A DNA stretch of 64,000 nucleotides. Origin: Nocardia cyriacigeorgica GUH-2 (GTDB taxonomy: Bacteria; Actinomycetota; Actinomycetes; Mycobacteriales; Mycobacteriaceae). Made by a program: the position numbers and the translations under genes. Positions 1-8,645 of the stretch are shown here, one piece after another (positions within the stretch are counted from its first letter, which is position 1; every line of letters begins with the position of its first letter). The stretch is taken from contig NC_016887.1 in NCBI RefSeq assembly GCF_000284035.1, forward strand, positions 3,348,001 through 3,412,000, written 5' to 3'. The notes under the pieces are model-generated. The model was not told where the DNA came from, searched no databases, and worked only from the letters and a program-made list of their open reading frames with translations.

Positions 1-1617
1 ACCGCGATTCCGGAATCGATCGCGGTAGACGAGTTCGACGTGCCGACCGATGTGCTCGAGCGCCGGTACGAACCGTCGTATCGCGTGGTCACCGAGGCCA
101 GCCCGCCGGAGACGAAGGTGCGGCGTGATCCGGTCGTGCCGGGTATCAGCGTTGCCAATATCAACGAGACCGCGGGCACTCTCGGGTGCATCGTCTACGA
201 CGCCACCGACGGCACCCCGCTGGTGCTGAGCAATTGGCACGTCCTGCACGGCCCCCGGGGCGCGATCGGCGATGTGGTCGTCCAGCCCGGCCCGCACGAC
301 GACAACCGGACCGACCGCAACCGCCTCGGCGTGCTCACCCGCTCGCACCTCGGCATCGCCGGTGACTGTGCCGTCGCCACGATCGAGGACCGCCGGTTCG
401 ACACCGGCATCCTCGGCATCGATGTCACCCCCACCGAACTCGGTGACCCGGAACTCGGCGATACCGTGATCAAGAGCGGGCGCACCACCTCGGTCACCCA
501 CGGTGTGGTGCGGCGGGTCGACGTCATCGTCAAGATCAATTATGGCGCCGCCGGCGAACAACGGATCGGCTGTTTCGAAATCGGCCCGGATTCCGCGCAT
601 CCCGCGCCCGGCGAGGAGATCAGCCGCGGCGGCGACTCCGGGGCGGTCTGGCTGTTCACCGCCGACGGCAAGCCCGGCACCGTGCTGGCCGGACTGCATT
701 TCGGCGGCGAAACCGATTCCAGCCCGGACGAACACGCCCTGGCGTGCCTGCCGCGATCGGTCTTCGAAAAGCTCGAGATCAACCTCACTCCCCCGGCCAC
801 GGCCCAGACCACTGCCCCGGCCGGCTATGACGTGGACTTCCTCGGCGTCGGTGTCGATCTGCCTGCCATCGATCCCGGTCTCGCCGACGACACGTTCAGC
901 CTCGACGGCTCCACCACCATCGCCTACACCCACTTCTCCCTCGCGCTCAGCACCTCGCGGCGCTTCCCCCGCTGGGTCGCGTGGAACATCGACGGCGGCG
1001 ACATCAAGAAACTGGGCCGCAAGGGCCTCGAGTTCGTCCTGGACCCCCGGATCCCGGCCGAGTTCCAGGTCGGCAACGAACTCTACCGCGACAACCGGAT
1101 CGACCGCGGACACATCGCTCGACGCGCCGACCTGCTCTGGGGCCCACAACCCGAAGCCGAACAGGCCAACAAGGATTCGTTCTACTACACCAACATCGCC
1201 CCGCAGATGGACGACTTCAACCAGAGCAGCCGCGACGGCGTCTGGGGGCGGATCGAGGACGCCGTCTTCGCCGACGCCGATGTCGACAACCTGCGCGTCA
1301 GCCTCATCGCCGGCCCAGTCTTCCGCGACGACGACCGCACCTACCGCGGCGTCCGGATCCCCCGCGAGTACTTCAAGATCGTCGTCTACCTGGACAAGGG
1401 CGTACTGCAGAGCCGGGCATTCCTGCTCACCCAGAACCTCGACCAACTCGAAGCCCTCGACCTCGACGAGTTCCGCACCTATCAGGTCACGGTCCCGGAG
1501 ATCGAGAAACGCACCGGGCTTCGCTTCCCCGAAGCCGTCCACAATGCCGACACCGCGACGACCGAGTCGACCGGACGAACTGCGCCCCTCGACTCGGTCG
1601 AGGACATTCGCTGGTAA
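1..1617 (+). CDS. Trypsin-like protease / DRGH nuclease fusion, 5' partial
   Basis: Two catalytic domains lie in one chain. Counting from the GTG at 40, the N-terminal part is a chymotrypsin-fold serine protease: His67 in LSNWHVLH, Asp109 in GDCAV and Ser200 in RGGDSGAVW form the expected triad. Residues about 290-500 are a DNA/RNA non-specific endonuclease (NucA/EndoG type) with the DRGH motif at 355-358 and Asn residues at 385 and 394 where the metal ligand is expected. The frame is open to base 1, the codons before the GTG read like coding sequence, and no ribosome site precedes it, so the true start is probably outside the window. No signal peptide is visible. The domain assignments are firm. 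A role as a proteolytically controlled nuclease in conflict or defence is inference. Confidence 0.85.
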   Translation, partial: TAIPESIAVDEFDVPTDVLERRYEPSYRVVTEASPPETKVRRDPVVPGISVANINETAGTLGCIVYDATDGTPLVLSNWHVLHGPRGAIGDVVVQPGPHDDNRTDRNRLGVLTRSHLGIAGDCAVATIEDRRFDTGILGIDVTPTELGDPELGDTVIKSGRTTSVTHGVVRRVDVIVKINYGAAGEQRIGCFEIGPDSAHPAPGEEISRGGDSGAVWLFTADGKPGTVLAGLHFGGETDSSPDEHALACLPRSVFEKLEINLTPPATAQTTAPAGYDVDFLGVGVDLPAIDPGLADDTFSLDGSTTIAYTHFSLALSTSRRFPRWVAWNIDGGDIKKLGRKGLEFVLDPRIPAEFQVGNELYRDNRIDRGHIARRADLLWGPQPEAEQANKDSFYYTNIAPQMDDFNQSSRDGVWGRIEDAVFADADVDNLRVSLIAGPVFRDDDRTYRGVRIPREYFKIVVYLDKGVLQSRAFLLTQNLDQLEALDLDEFRTYQVTVPEIEKRTGLRFPEAVHNADTATTESTGRTAPLDSVEDIRW

Positions 1618-1635
1618 CCCGCGCCTACGGCACGC

Positions 1636-2790
1636 TCACCGCACGGCGAGGGCGATGAACTGTGTCGGTGCGTCCATCCCCGGGGTCGCACCGAAGTTGT
1701 CGTCGGCGACCAGAATGAGGGTGCGTTCACCGGAGGGCAGCTTCGGCCCCCAGGTCATGCCTTCCACGATGCCGAGGCGCGTGAGACCGAGCCGGCCCAG
1801 GTCGGCGACCAGACGTTTGCGGGCCGGCTGGAGATCCGGTTTCGAGGTGAGCGCATCGAGGCCGCTGGTATCGGTGGCGCCGCGCAGGTCGGCCTCGAAG
1901 ATCTTGATGGTGACCCCGGCGGACGACACCCCGCGCTCGAGAACCAGATACCGATCGGGGTTCTGGCTGCCTGCGGTCAGGATCGCCGAGACGCTGTTGA
2001 TCCCGGGTCCCGCACCGGCCATCGGGTCGACCGGGTAGGCGACTTGAGTATCGACCCGCCCCTTCCGGTCCTGCACGGTCAACCGCACCAGCGCGCCGTG
2101 GTCCGGGGTGGGCTCCGGGCCGTCCTGCGCCAGCGGCCCTTCCAGGATGCTCGCGACGCGGCTGCCGCCCGCACTGAAAGTGAAGGCCTCGATACCTTGA
2201 TTGGCGCGCGGCCCGCTGCCGTTCTCGTCGACGTGATAGTTGGCGGGCAGCTCGAGGTGACCGGCTGCGCTGCCGTCGGGGGTTGCGCGCCGGATCGAGG
2301 GATCGGTCACCAGGTGCGGCGGTGTCCGGTCACCTTCCTGACTCCACCAGATATCCGCGCCGTGCGGGTCGACGCGGATGTCCTCGGGATCTACCGGCGC
2401 GAGCTGATCGCAGGTCGCCCGCGATTGCGTGCACGGCTGCGCGGCCCACTGTTCTGCCGACGGATAGGTGCTGCCGTCGGCGCGTCGCAGGCTGTGCTGC
2501 CCGGTGAGGCGGACCTCGCCAAGGCCGGTCTCGGTCACCGCGATGTCGGCGGTGTAGAAGCGGGCCGGGTTGATCGCCGACCGGTCATCGGATATCAGCA
2601 CGTAGGAGCCGGTGCGAGGGTCCCGATCGATACCGGAGAGGCCACCCACCGTGGTGCCCGCGTACTGAAGACCGGTGGGAAGCAGCTGCTCGCCGATCAG
2701 CCGGACGCCGTCGTCGGCCGCGGCGGACGCGGGCTGAACGGAGGCGAGCAGCGCCGCCGCGATGGTCGCGGTGATGTATCTGCCAATCAT
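1636..2790 (-). CDS. Exported esterase-like phytase-family protein
   Basis: A 384-residue secreted protein. The first 24 residues form a Sec signal peptide (charged start, a hydrophobic TATIAAALLASV core, an ASA cleavage site). The body has the repeated short strands and GGLSGIDRDP / SDDRS signature of the 'esterase-like activity of phytase' beta-propeller family. I start it at the ATG at 2790, because the longer frame adds residues ahead of the signal peptide; an ATG at 2799 is also possible. No clear Shine-Dalgarno is seen. The substrate is unknown; the family name does not prove phytase activity. It is convergent with the protease-nuclease gene, with 18 bases between stop codons. Confidence 0.75.
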   Translation of the reverse strand: MIGRYITATIAAALLASVQPASAAADDGVRLIGEQLLPTGLQYAGTTVGGLSGIDRDPRTGSYVLISDDRSAINPARFYTADIAVTETGLGEVRLTGQHSLRRADGSTYPSAEQWAAQPCTQSRATCDQLAPVDPEDIRVDPHGADIWWSQEGDRTPPHLVTDPSIRRATPDGSAAGHLELPANYHVDENGSGPRANQGIEAFTFSAGGSRVASILEGPLAQDGPEPTPDHGALVRLTVQDRKGRVDTQVAYPVDPMAGAGPGINSVSAILTAGSQNPDRYLVLERGVSSAGVTIKIFEADLRGATDTSGLDALTSKPDLQPARKRLVADLGRLGLTRLGIVEGMTWGPKLPSGERTLILVADDNFGATPGMDAPTQFIALAVR

Positions 2791-2883
2791 GAGTGGCATC
2801 GAAGCCTGGCACGGCCCGCAGGTTGCGGGGTGATCCCGCCTGATGGGAGACCACACCGGAAACCGGATGAATGCGCGCCACCG

Positions 2884-3123
2884 CTAGCTGAAAACGTAAT
2901 CCTCCAACGGGAAGTGCCCACTGCGCCATGCGGCCTCCAGGGTCGACGCGGGCCGCAGCGGCACGTCGCCGTGTTTGTCGAAGTAGTAGCGGTTGGCGGT
3001 GGCGCAGCTGTCCTGCCAGAACACCTGGCCGCCGCGGCGAGCGAGCACTTCGCGGAAATAGCGGTCGTTGGCTTCCTCGGTGATTTCGATGCGGGCAGCG
3101 GCGGTGGCGCGGGCGTGGTGCAG
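2884..3123 (-). pseudogene. C-terminal remnant of a flavin monooxygenase
   Basis: The last roughly 70 codons before the TAG at 2884 match the extreme C-terminus of CzcO/BVMO-type flavin monooxygenases: an ITEEANDRYF helix, VFWQDSCATAN, YYFDKHGDVPLRP and the terminal FPLEDY. Nothing upstream in this or another frame gives the Rossmann motifs or the rest of the roughly 500-residue enzyme. I read it as a gene tail left after deletion. The frame stays open to about 3261, but that part does not resemble the family. Expression is not expected. Confidence 0.55.
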
Positions 3124-3330
3124 GCAGCGGCCATCGCGGCACAACTCGGCACGATGTTCCTGCCGCCGGAACTCATCGGCGAACCCTAGGCCGCCATGCC
3201 GATCGTGGATTGACCACCGCTGCGGACAGCACCCGTCCACGGTAAGGTTCCCGGTGGACACGCCGACATCTTATGCGTGACAGGGGAATTGGGCCGATGC
3301 CGCGACTCGGCCGGGAGGGGCAAGGGTGCT

Positions 3331-3861
3331 GTGGTGGTCGACATTCCCGCGGACATCCCCAGCGAACTCGAGCCCATCGCCAAGGAAATACACCGGATCC
3401 ACGAGAGCGCGGTCTGGAATAGCCAGGGGCATTTCGAGCAGATGAAGCTCTGGCGGGCGATGAACATGGTGCTCGGTGTGCCGGCCTCAGTGCTGGCCGC
3501 CATCGCCGGTGGCACCGGCCTGGCCGCGACGCAAGCCACCAGCGTCCCCGGCATTCTCGCCTTGACGGCCGCCGGATTCGGTGCCGCGCTCACGACCCTG
3601 AACCCGTCCCGCCGGGCGGAGCTGGCGCATGCGTCCGCGACCGCCTACCTCGAAATCCAGACCGCGGCCCGGCAACTGCTGACCGTCCGATTGGCGCGGC
3701 TGGGGTTCGAGGAGGCCGATGAAGAGCTGCGCGCGTTGACCAGCCGCCGCGATGCCGTGAACAAGTCTGCCGATGCGATCAACAGCTATTCGTACCGCCG
3801 GGCACGACGCAACACCTCGGGGATGGGCGTTCAGGAATTCGAGATCGACAAGGTCGCCTGA
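3331..3861 (+). CDS. SLATT-domain membrane protein
   Basis: A 176-residue protein with the SLATT layout: an amphipathic N-terminal helix (EIHRIHESAVWNSQGHFEQM), two adjacent membrane segments at about 44-66 and 72-90, and a long C-terminal helix (ASATAYLEIQTAARQ onward, LEEADEELRALTSRRDAVN-like). In other bacteria SLATT proteins are effectors linked to nucleotide-signalling conflict systems and are proposed to form membrane pores. I choose the GTG at 3331 because GGGAGGGG lies 10 bases upstream; an in-frame GTG at 3277 would add 18 residues. No cyclic-nucleotide synthase or SLOG gene is adjacent, so it looks like an orphan effector or a self-contained SLATT family. Function is inference. Confidence 0.7.
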   Translation: MVVDIPADIPSELEPIAKEIHRIHESAVWNSQGHFEQMKLWRAMNMVLGVPASVLAAIAGGTGLAATQATSVPGILALTAAGFGAALTTLNPSRRAELAHASATAYLEIQTAARQLLTVRLARLGFEEADEELRALTSRRDAVNKSADAINSYSYRRARRNTSGMGVQEFEIDKVA

Positions 3862-4045
3862 ACAGCGCCTTCGTCGGTAGTTCACAGGCACGGCGCAGCC
3901 TCCGACGGTCTCGCCGATGCCGGCTGCCCGCGCCAACGGCAAACGCCCGCAACGAAACCGGCCTCGCCCATACCTCGTGGGCGAATTCCGCCGCCAGGCT
4001 ATTGCATTACCCGATCCGAGTGGTACGTTGACCTACGAGACATAA

Positions 4046-4061
4046 GTTACCCGTCAGTAAC
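4046..4061. promoter_or_regulatory. Inverted repeat in the etfD promoter region
   Basis: GTTAC and GTAAC arms (4046-4050, 4057-4061) are separated by six bases, about 45 bases before the EtfD start. A TTGACC hexamer at 4028-4033 could be a -35 element, which would place the repeat over or next to the -10. It is probably a regulator site; the regulator is not identifiable here. Confidence 0.4.
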
Positions 4062-4105
4062 ATAGGTGCAGTTGCGGCTGGTGGCTGCTGGATTGGGGGA
4101 AGGTC

Positions 4106-7072
4106 ATGAGCACAGCGACGGTCACACTGGGGCTCATCGGCGTCACGATCACGATTTTCTGCTGGGCCACCTTGGCCGTGGGGCTGAGCCGGATGCTGCG
4201 GCTGTTCGGTACCGGCCAACCCGACCGCACACGGCTGCGACCGGTGCTGCCCCGGCTGAAAACCGTTGCGGTCGAAGTCGCCGCGCATACGCGGATGAAC
4301 AAGTTCCGGACCGTCGGCTGGGCGCACTGGCTGGTGATGGCCGGATTCCTGCTCGGGATGGTCTTCTACTTCGAGTCCTACGGGCAGACCTTCGATCCCG
4401 AGCTTCGCTGGCCGATCATCGGCGACACCGCCGGCTATCACCTGCTCGAAGAGATCCTCGGCTTCGGCACGATCATCGGCATCGTGGCGCTCATCGCCAT
4501 CCGGCAGCTCAACCATCCGCGGCGACCCGAGCGCCTGTCCCGGTTCGGTGGGTCGAATTTCCTTGCCGCATATCTCATCGAGACCATCGTGCTCATCCAC
4601 GGCATCGGCGATGTGCTGGTCAAGGCAGGCAAAATCGCCACCTACGGCGGCGGGCACCTGTCGACAGACCCGTTCACCATGCAGATCGCCCGGGTGCTGC
4701 CCGCCAGTCCGCTGATGATTTCGGTGCTCGCTTTCATCAAGATGCTCGCGGGCGCTGCGTTCCTCTATCTGATCGGCCGCAAACTCACCTGGGGTGTTGC
4801 GTGGCATCGGATTTCGGCGTTCTTCAACATCTATTTCAAGCGTGAGGACGATGGTGGTGTCGCCCTGGGTGCGGCGAAGCCGATGATGTCGAAGGGCAAG
4901 GCCCTGGACATGGAGAATGTGGATCCGGATACCGACACGTTGGGTGCGGGTCGGATCGAGGACTTCTCGTGGAAGGGTTGGCTGGATTTCACCACGTGCA
5001 CCGAGTGTGGTCGTTGCCAGTCGCAGTGCCCGGCCTGGAACACCGGCAAGCCGCTGTCGCCGAAGTTGTTGATCATGTCGTTGCGTGATCACGGGTTCGC
5101 CAAGGCGCCGTACCTGCTGGCCGGTGGCCGCAAGGACATGGGCGGTGACGAGGTCGGCCTGGTCGACGCCGACGGCAACCCGGACGAGGCCGCGCTGGCC
5201 AAGATCTCCGAGACCGCGCGTGCGGAGGCGCAGCGGCCACTGGTCGGTGGCGAGGATGTCAGCGGCATCATCGACCCGGAGGTGCTGTGGTCGTGCACGA
5301 CCTGTGGTGCGTGTGTGGAGCAGTGCCCGGTCGATATCGAGCATGTCGATCACATCATCGATATGCGCCGCTACCAGGTGCTGATCGAGTCGGAGTTCCC
5401 CTCCGAGCTCGCGGGGTTGTTCAAGAACCTGGAGAACAAGGGCAACCCGTGGGGCCAGAACGCCAAGGACCGGCTCAACTGGATCAACGAACTCGACTTC
5501 GACATCCCGGTCTTCGGTCAAGACGCCGACAGCTTCGACGGCTACGACTACCTGTTCTGGGTCGGCTGCGCCGGCGCCTACGAAGACCGCGCCAAGAAGA
5601 CCACCAAGGCCGTGGCCGAACTGCTGGCCACCGCCGGGGTGAAGTTCATGGTGCTGGGTCAGGAAGAGACCTGCACCGGCGACTCCGCCCGCCGTGCGGG
5701 TAACGAGTTCCTGTTCCAGCAGCTCGCCGCGCAGAACATCGAACTGCTGGACTCGGTATTCGAGGGTGTGGAGCAGAAGCGCAAGAAAATCGTGGTCACT
5801 TGTGCGCACTGCTTCAACGCGCTCAACAACGAGTACCCGCAGGTCGGTGGCAGCTACGAGGTGGTGCACCACACCCAGCTACTCAACCGGCTGCTGCGCA
5901 CCAAGCAGTTGGTGCCGGTGGCGTCGGTGTCGCAGAACGTCACCTACCACGACCCCTGCTACCTCGGTCGCCACAACAAGGTCTACAACGCACCCCGTGA
6001 GCTGATGGAGGCCTCCGGGTCGAACCTGGTCGAAATGCCCCGCCACGGCGAACGGTCGATGTGCTGTGGTGCCGGTGGTGCCCGCATGTGGATGGAAGAA
6101 CAACTCGGCAAACGCATCAACATCGACCGCGTGGACGAGGCGTTGACCACCAACCCGGCCAAGATCGCCACCGGCTGCCCGTTCTGCCGCGTCATGCTCA
6201 CCGACGGCGTCACCGCACGTCAGGAAGACGGCAAGGGCGAAGGGGTCGAGGTCGTCGACGTCGCCCAACTCATGCTCGACGCCATCGAACGGGTCGAACC
6301 GTCGAAGCTGACCGAGAACCTGACCGTCATCCAGGAACCCAAGGCCGAACCCGAACCCGAATCTCAGCCCGAGCCCGAGGCTGAGCCGGAGCCGGTGGCC
6401 GAGGCCACGCCCGCGGCGGCGAAGGCCGCTCCGGCCGGTGGTGGGCTGGCCATGAAGGGCCCCGCCAAGGCACCCGGCAAGGGCCTGGGCATGAAGGGCG
6501 CCGCCAAGGCACCCGGCGCCAAGGCATCGGCTCCGGCCGAGACCGAAGCCGCTGCGGCCCCCGCCAAGGGACTCGGCATGAAGGGCGCGGCCAAGGCACC
6601 CGGCGGCAAGGGACTTGCCATGAAGGGCGCCGCGAAGGCGGCGGCTCCTGCGGAGGCGGCGCCGGCAGCCGAAGCACCGGGCGAAACCGCTGCGGCAAGC
6701 ACCGAAACCGCCTCGGCCCCTGCCGGATCCATGCCGACCGTCGCTCCCAAGGGTCTCGCCGTGAAGTCCGGCTTCAAGCGCCCCGGACCCAAGGCCCCCG
6801 GCGCCAAGGCACCGGCGGCCGCTTCCGCCGAGTCGGCGCCGGCCGATGCGGCACCGGCTTCGTCCGAATCCGCTTCGGCCCCGGCTGAATCCGCGCCGGC
6901 CCAAGCGGACACGGCCTCCGCGGCCACCGCGACCAAATCCACCGAGTCGGAGACCCAGGCCCCCACCGACGGCAACGGCGCCACGCCGGCCCCGCTGCCC
7001 ACCGCCAAGCCGGGCGGTCTCGGCTTCAAGACCGGCGCCAAGGCACCCGGTGGCAGAAGTCTGGCGGGCTGA
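4106..7072 (+). CDS. etfD: EtfD-like membrane iron-sulfur oxidoreductase
   Basis: A 988-residue protein of the type of mycobacterial Rv0338c/EtfD, which takes electrons from EtfBA during fatty-acid beta-oxidation and passes them to the membrane quinone pool. The first 240 residues hold several membrane helices (SATVTLGLIGVTITIFCWATL, WAHWLVMAGFLLGMVFYF and others). Two 4Fe-4S motifs follow, CTECGRCQSQCP and CTTCGACVEQCP, then two CCG domains (CAHCFN and MCCGAGGARMW). From about residue 735 the protein changes to a Glu/Pro/Ala-rich tail with repeats of KGLGMKGAAKAPG type, longer than I recall for the mycobacterial protein. The ATG at 4106 follows GGGGGAAGG. Many acyl-CoA genes lie nearby but no etfBA is in the window. 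Confidence 0.85.
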   Translation: MSTATVTLGLIGVTITIFCWATLAVGLSRMLRLFGTGQPDRTRLRPVLPRLKTVAVEVAAHTRMNKFRTVGWAHWLVMAGFLLGMVFYFESYGQTFDPELRWPIIGDTAGYHLLEEILGFGTIIGIVALIAIRQLNHPRRPERLSRFGGSNFLAAYLIETIVLIHGIGDVLVKAGKIATYGGGHLSTDPFTMQIARVLPASPLMISVLAFIKMLAGAAFLYLIGRKLTWGVAWHRISAFFNIYFKREDDGGVALGAAKPMMSKGKALDMENVDPDTDTLGAGRIEDFSWKGWLDFTTCTECGRCQSQCPAWNTGKPLSPKLLIMSLRDHGFAKAPYLLAGGRKDMGGDEVGLVDADGNPDEAALAKISETARAEAQRPLVGGEDVSGIIDPEVLWSCTTCGACVEQCPVDIEHVDHIIDMRRYQVLIESEFPSELAGLFKNLENKGNPWGQNAKDRLNWINELDFDIPVFGQDADSFDGYDYLFWVGCAGAYEDRAKKTTKAVAELLATAGVKFMVLGQEETCTGDSARRAGNEFLFQQLAAQNIELLDSVFEGVEQKRKKIVVTCAHCFNALNNEYPQVGGSYEVVHHTQLLNRLLRTKQLVPVASVSQNVTYHDPCYLGRHNKVYNAPRELMEASGSNLVEMPRHGERSMCCGAGGARMWMEEQLGKRINIDRVDEALTTNPAKIATGCPFCRVMLTDGVTARQEDGKGEGVEVVDVAQLMLDAIERVEPSKLTENLTVIQEPKAEPEPESQPEPEAEPEPVAEATPAAAKAAPAGGGLAMKGPAKAPGKGLGMKGAAKAPGAKASAPAETEAAAAPAKGLGMKGAAKAPGGKGLAMKGAAKAAAPAEAAPAAEAPGETAAASTETASAPAGSMPTVAPKGLAVKSGFKRPGPKAPGAKAPAAASAESAPADAAPASSESASAPAESAPAQADTASAATATKSTESETQAPTDGNGATPAPLPTAKPGGLGFKTGAKAPGGRSLAG

Positions 7073-7079
7073 CCGGCGG

Positions 7080-7703
7080 TTATCCCTCAGATCCGGGCGC
7101 GGGCGCGTCTTGGGGTGCCGCGCACAGGAGTGGGAATGCCGCGGTCCAGGCGGCGAGCACGCGGTCCTCGCGGGCGGAGTCGGCGCGCAGGATGCTGGTG
7201 AGGGCTTGGCCGCGGAGCAGTTCGATCAGGGCCTCGAAGGCGACGGAGAATCCTGGCTGCGAGGCGAGTTCGGGGCCGAAGGCCTCGGCGCCGAGGATGC
7301 GCAGCTCCTTGCCGACCTGACGTTCGTAGGGAGCCAGGACTTCGCGGAGGTTGTCGTCGGTGCGTGCGGCCATCCACAGTTCGTAGCCGGCAAGGTACAG
7401 CGGGCCGGACATGGCGCTGCGCAGGACCGAGATCGCGAACCGTACGCGGTCCTCGGTCGGGTCGCCTTGTGCGAGAGCGGCGCGGATGTCGCGGGCCTGC
7501 TGTTCGGCCACGCGCTGTACGGCCGCCACGAACATGTCGGCCTTGCTCGGGAAGTGGTGCAGCAGCGCGCCGCGCGATACCCCGGCGCGGTCCTGAACGC
7601 GCAGGGTGGTGGTGCCGGCGTAGCCGAACTCGACGAGACACTGCACCGTCGCCTCGGTCAGGCGGCGGCGCATCTCGATCGGATCGATCTTCCGGCTCGT
7701 CAC
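7080..7703 (-). CDS. TetR-family regulator
   Basis: A TetR repressor of about 207 residues. The N-terminal helix-turn-helix reads FGYAGTTTLRVQDRAGVSRGALLHHFPSK-like and is followed by an all-helical ligand domain. The GTG at 7703 is chosen because GAGG sits 7 bases upstream; the longer frame to 7763 adds a basic leader unlike the family. It lies after the acyl-CoA dehydrogenase/hydratase/SDR operon on the same strand and converges with etfD (7 bases between stops). It is the nearest candidate to bind the palindrome at 10641-10670, an inference from proximity only. Confidence 0.85.
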   Translation of the reverse strand: MTSRKIDPIEMRRRLTEATVQCLVEFGYAGTTTLRVQDRAGVSRGALLHHFPSKADMFVAAVQRVAEQQARDIRAALAQGDPTEDRVRFAISVLRSAMSGPLYLAGYELWMAARTDDNLREVLAPYERQVGKELRILGAEAFGPELASQPGFSVAFEALIELLRGQALTSILRADSAREDRVLAAWTAAFPLLCAAPQDAPAPGSEG

Positions 7704-7730
7704 CACTGCACCTCGTTGTCGTTTCCGCCC

Positions 7731-7752
7731 GGCCCGGCGATGATGCCGGGCC
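7731..7752 (-). terminator. Hairpin after the SDR gene
   Basis: Perfect 8-bp arms (GGCCCGGC / GCCGGGCC) around a GATGAT loop lie between the SDR stop and the TetR start. A U-tract is absent, as is usual in high-GC actinobacteria. It probably limits read-through from the beta-oxidation operon into tetR. Confidence 0.45.
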
Positions 7753-7817
7753 AGGCGGATCATCTTGTCACGAGGCAGCCGGCCACCAGATGACGGCCAC
7801 GGTGGTGCTGCCCGCGC

Positions 7818-8645
7818 TCAGCCGACCAGCCCGCCGCTGCAGGCGAGCACCTCGCCGGTCACATAATCCGATTCGGGCAGGCACAGCAGATAGACCGCGC
7901 CGGCCGCTTCGCCGGGTGTGCCGAGCCGGCCCAGCGGGGCCATGTGCTGGGCGGCCTGCAGGATCATCGGGTTCACCCCGACCTTGATCTCGCGGCCCTG
8001 GATGTCGATGGTCGCGTCGCCGTCGGCCGCGGACTCGGTGAGCCGGGTCTTGATCAGTCCGAAGGCGACCGCGTTCACCGTCACCCGGTAGCGGCCCCAC
8101 TCCTTGGCCATCGCCTTCGTCAGGCCGAGGATGCCCGCCTTGCCCGCGGAATAGTTGGCCTGGCCGGCATTGCCGTAGAGCCCCGCGAGCGAGGAAATAT
8201 TGACCACCTTGCGGGTGACCGGAGTCCCCGCTTCCTTCTCCCGCTTGGCGGCGGCGCTGATCACCGGCTGGGCCGCGCGCAGAATCTGGAAGGGCGCCTT
8301 CAGATGGACGTCGAGGATGGCGTCCCATTGCTCGTCGCTCATCTTCTGCACCACACCATCCCAGGTGTAGCCGGCGTTGTTGACGATGATGTCGAGCCCG
8401 CCGAACTGCTCGACGGCGGTGTCGACGAAACGCTGCGCGAAGCCTTCCTCGGTGACGCTGCCCGGGCAGGCGACGGCCGCACCGCCCGCGCCGACGATGT
8501 CGTCGACGACGGCGGCAGCCGCAGCGGGATCCAGGTCGTTGATCACGACCTGCGCGCCCTGGCTTGCGAGCTTGTGGGCGATCGCCGCGCCGATGCCGCG
8601 GCCGGAGCCGCTGACGATCGCCGTCTTTCCGGCGAGAGTGCTCAT
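7818..8645 (-). CDS. SDR oxidoreductase (3-hydroxyacyl/3-oxoacyl reductase type)
   Basis: A classical short-chain dehydrogenase of 275 residues. It has the NAD(P)-binding GSGRGIG motif near the N-terminus, NNAG after the fourth strand, and the catalytic YSAGK with an upstream Ser in NISS. An Asp at the end of the second strand (INDLDP) suggests NAD rather than NADP. It overlaps the preceding enoyl-CoA hydratase by ATGA, so it is the third step of a coupled dehydrogenase-hydratase-dehydrogenase set, most simply oxidising a 3-hydroxyacyl-CoA. The acyl substrate cannot be read from sequence. Confidence 0.85.
   Translation of the reverse strand: MSTLAGKTAIVSGSGRGIGAAIAHKLASQGAQVVINDLDPAAAAAVVDDIVGAGGAAVACPGSVTEEGFAQRFVDTAVEQFGGLDIIVNNAGYTWDGVVQKMSDEQWDAILDVHLKAPFQILRAAQPVISAAAKREKEAGTPVTRKVVNISSLAGLYGNAGQANYSAGKAGILGLTKAMAKEWGRYRVTVNAVAFGLIKTRLTESAADGDATIDIQGREIKVGVNPMILQAAQHMAPLGRLGTPGEAAGAVYLLCLPESDYVTGEVLACSGGLVG

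Noticed and set aside
3084..3261. 5' part of the flavin monooxygenase remnant frame
   Set aside because: The sequence before about 3123 does not resemble any monooxygenase segment, so the remnant was limited to the conserved tail.
4007..5872. Long open frame on the minus strand opposite etfD
   Set aside because: It is the antisense of a strongly conserved Fe-S gene; its composition is His/Arg/Asp-rich with no domain, as expected for a high-GC shadow frame.
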